DNA of 64,000 nt from Rheinheimera faecalis (lineage in GTDB: Bacteria > Pseudomonadota > Gammaproteobacteria > Enterobacterales > Alteromonadaceae), in assembly GCF_021290965.1 (NCBI RefSeq), contig NZ_JAJOYT010000003.1, positions 248,001 through 312,000 of the forward strand, read 5' to 3'. Below, piece by piece: positions 63,524 through 64,000 of the stretch (its first letter is position 1; every line of letters starts with the position of its first letter). A program made the translations under genes and the position numbers. Below the pieces are notes generated by a model, which saw only the letters and a list, made by a program, of their open reading frames with translations, was not told the DNA's origin and made no database searches.

Positions 63524-63931
63524 TCAAGAGCTTTGCATGCTGGCAAAATCAGCAGCAATGTGCTGAATATCTTCAGGAAAATCTTCCATATCCTGAACTT
63601 GCCGCACTTCAATTACTTCGTTATCACCAGCCGGACATAAACTGGCCCAGTGAATAGCTTCGGCTCTGGAATTGACTTTGATCATCCAAAAACCACCTAG
63701 CACTTCTTTGGTTTCAGTAAAAGGACCGTCTGTGACCAATGGCTTACCGGCTTTAAAGCTGACACGAGCTCCCATAGAAGGTGGATGCAAGCCTTCACAG
63801 CTCATCAAAATACCTGCTTCCTGCAGTTTTCTGTTGTAGTCCATCATGGCTTCTACTGCTGCAGCTTCCGGCATCGCACCTGGTGCTGCGCTTTCATAAC
63901 CTTTAGGGATCATCAGTAACATAAAGCGCAT
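63524..63931 (-). CDS. YciI/DGPF family protein
   Basis: 135 residues. The DGPF motif (VTDGPFTETKEVLGGFWMI) names the family. These small proteins accompany ECF42 sigma factors; their chemistry is unknown. GGAGG lies 6 nt upstream of the ATG, within the end of another DGPF gene. Its stop is in frame with the sigma gene. Confidence 0.88.
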   Translation of the reverse strand: MRFMLLMIPKGYESAAPGAMPEAAAVEAMMDYNRKLQEAGILMSCEGLHPPSMGARVSFKAGKPLVTDGPFTETKEVLGGFWMIKVNSRAEAIHWASLCPAGDNEVIEVRQVQDMEDFPEDIQHIAADFASMQSS

Positions 63932-63932
63932 G

Positions 63933-64000
63933 TTAAACCTCCAGTTGTCTTATAGGACGTACTTCAACAGAACCCACCCGAGCAGCCGGAATACCAGCAG
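63933..64000 (-). CDS. C-terminus of a second DGPF/YciI-like protein (partial)
   Basis: Only the last 21 codons are in the window; the residues GSVEVRPI are typical of the end of DGPF-type proteins. The stop is 1 bp before the next ATG, so it is in the same operon. The rest lies beyond 64000. Confidence 0.6.
   Translation of the reverse strand, partial: AGIPAARVGSVEVRPIRQLEV

Overview
The window looks like a chromosomal segment of a free-living gammaproteobacterium, most likely Rheinheimera or a close relative (Chromatiaceae/Alteromonadales group). This rests on gene order (pepA-holC-valS divergent from lptFG), on several protein families common in that group (DUF4826, PA2778/PA2779 pair, CigR-like protein, Mpo1-like protein) and on a dispersed ~125-140 bp repeat of a type I associate with that group. 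The genus is inferred; I ran no database search. I see no phage, plasmid, transposase, CRISPR array or rRNA operon.

Layout. 1-8.3 kb is housekeeping: a small periplasmic protein, then valS, holC and pepA on the minus strand, divergent from the LPS-export permease genes lptF and lptG. 8.3-9.1 kb holds an RDD membrane protein and tRNA-Leu(CAA). 9.2-16.9 kb is a patchwork of small accessory units: a J-domain-only protein, a PA2779/PA2778 exported protein plus C39-like peptidase pair, a methyltransferase divergent from an Rrf2 regulator, a RidA protein divergent from a TetR regulator with three operator palindromes, a membrane protein plus XRE regulator pair, an RluA-type pseudouridine synthase, and a 7TM-AraC regulator divergent from a secreted amidohydrolase at 17 kb. 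18.5-24.5 kb holds redox and detoxification genes (nitronate monooxygenase, FrnE/DsbA-like protein, tautomerase, quinone oxidoreductase) and two LysR regulators, one preceded by four 12-bp tandem repeats. 24.9-39.3 kb mixes c-di-GMP signalling proteins, an exported ADP-ribosylglycohydrolase, a Crp/Fnr regulator, an RNase J-like protein with a FemAB-like acyltransferase, YghU, an LRR-protein kinase with a lone receiver protein, and a cold-shock protein.

39.5-56.7 kb is a galactoside-utilisation locus on the plus strand: TonB-dependent receptor, SDR oxidoreductase, GH2 lipoprotein, galE, galT, galK, galM, an SGLT-type sodium/sugar symporter, a large GH5-like exported glycosidase, a GPH-type sugar transporter and a LacI regulator. 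Uptake through the outer membrane, periplasmic hydrolysis, sodium-driven import and the complete Leloir pathway fit together. A perfect 14-bp LacI-type palindrome lies between the -35 and -10 of the receptor promoter. A copy of the dispersed repeat lies between galE and galT and supplies the last codons and stop of galE.

56.7-64 kb carries a CigR-like protein, an aldehyde dehydrogenase, a DprA-like protein overlapping a RecQ helicase fused to a C-terminal phosphoribosyltransferase domain, and an ECF42-type sigma factor with DGPF/YciI partners. The RecQ-PRTase/DprA pair is the best candidate for an under-described system: it recalls the ShosTA defence/toxin-antitoxin module (PRTase plus DprA-like protein), here with a helicase fused to the PRTase.
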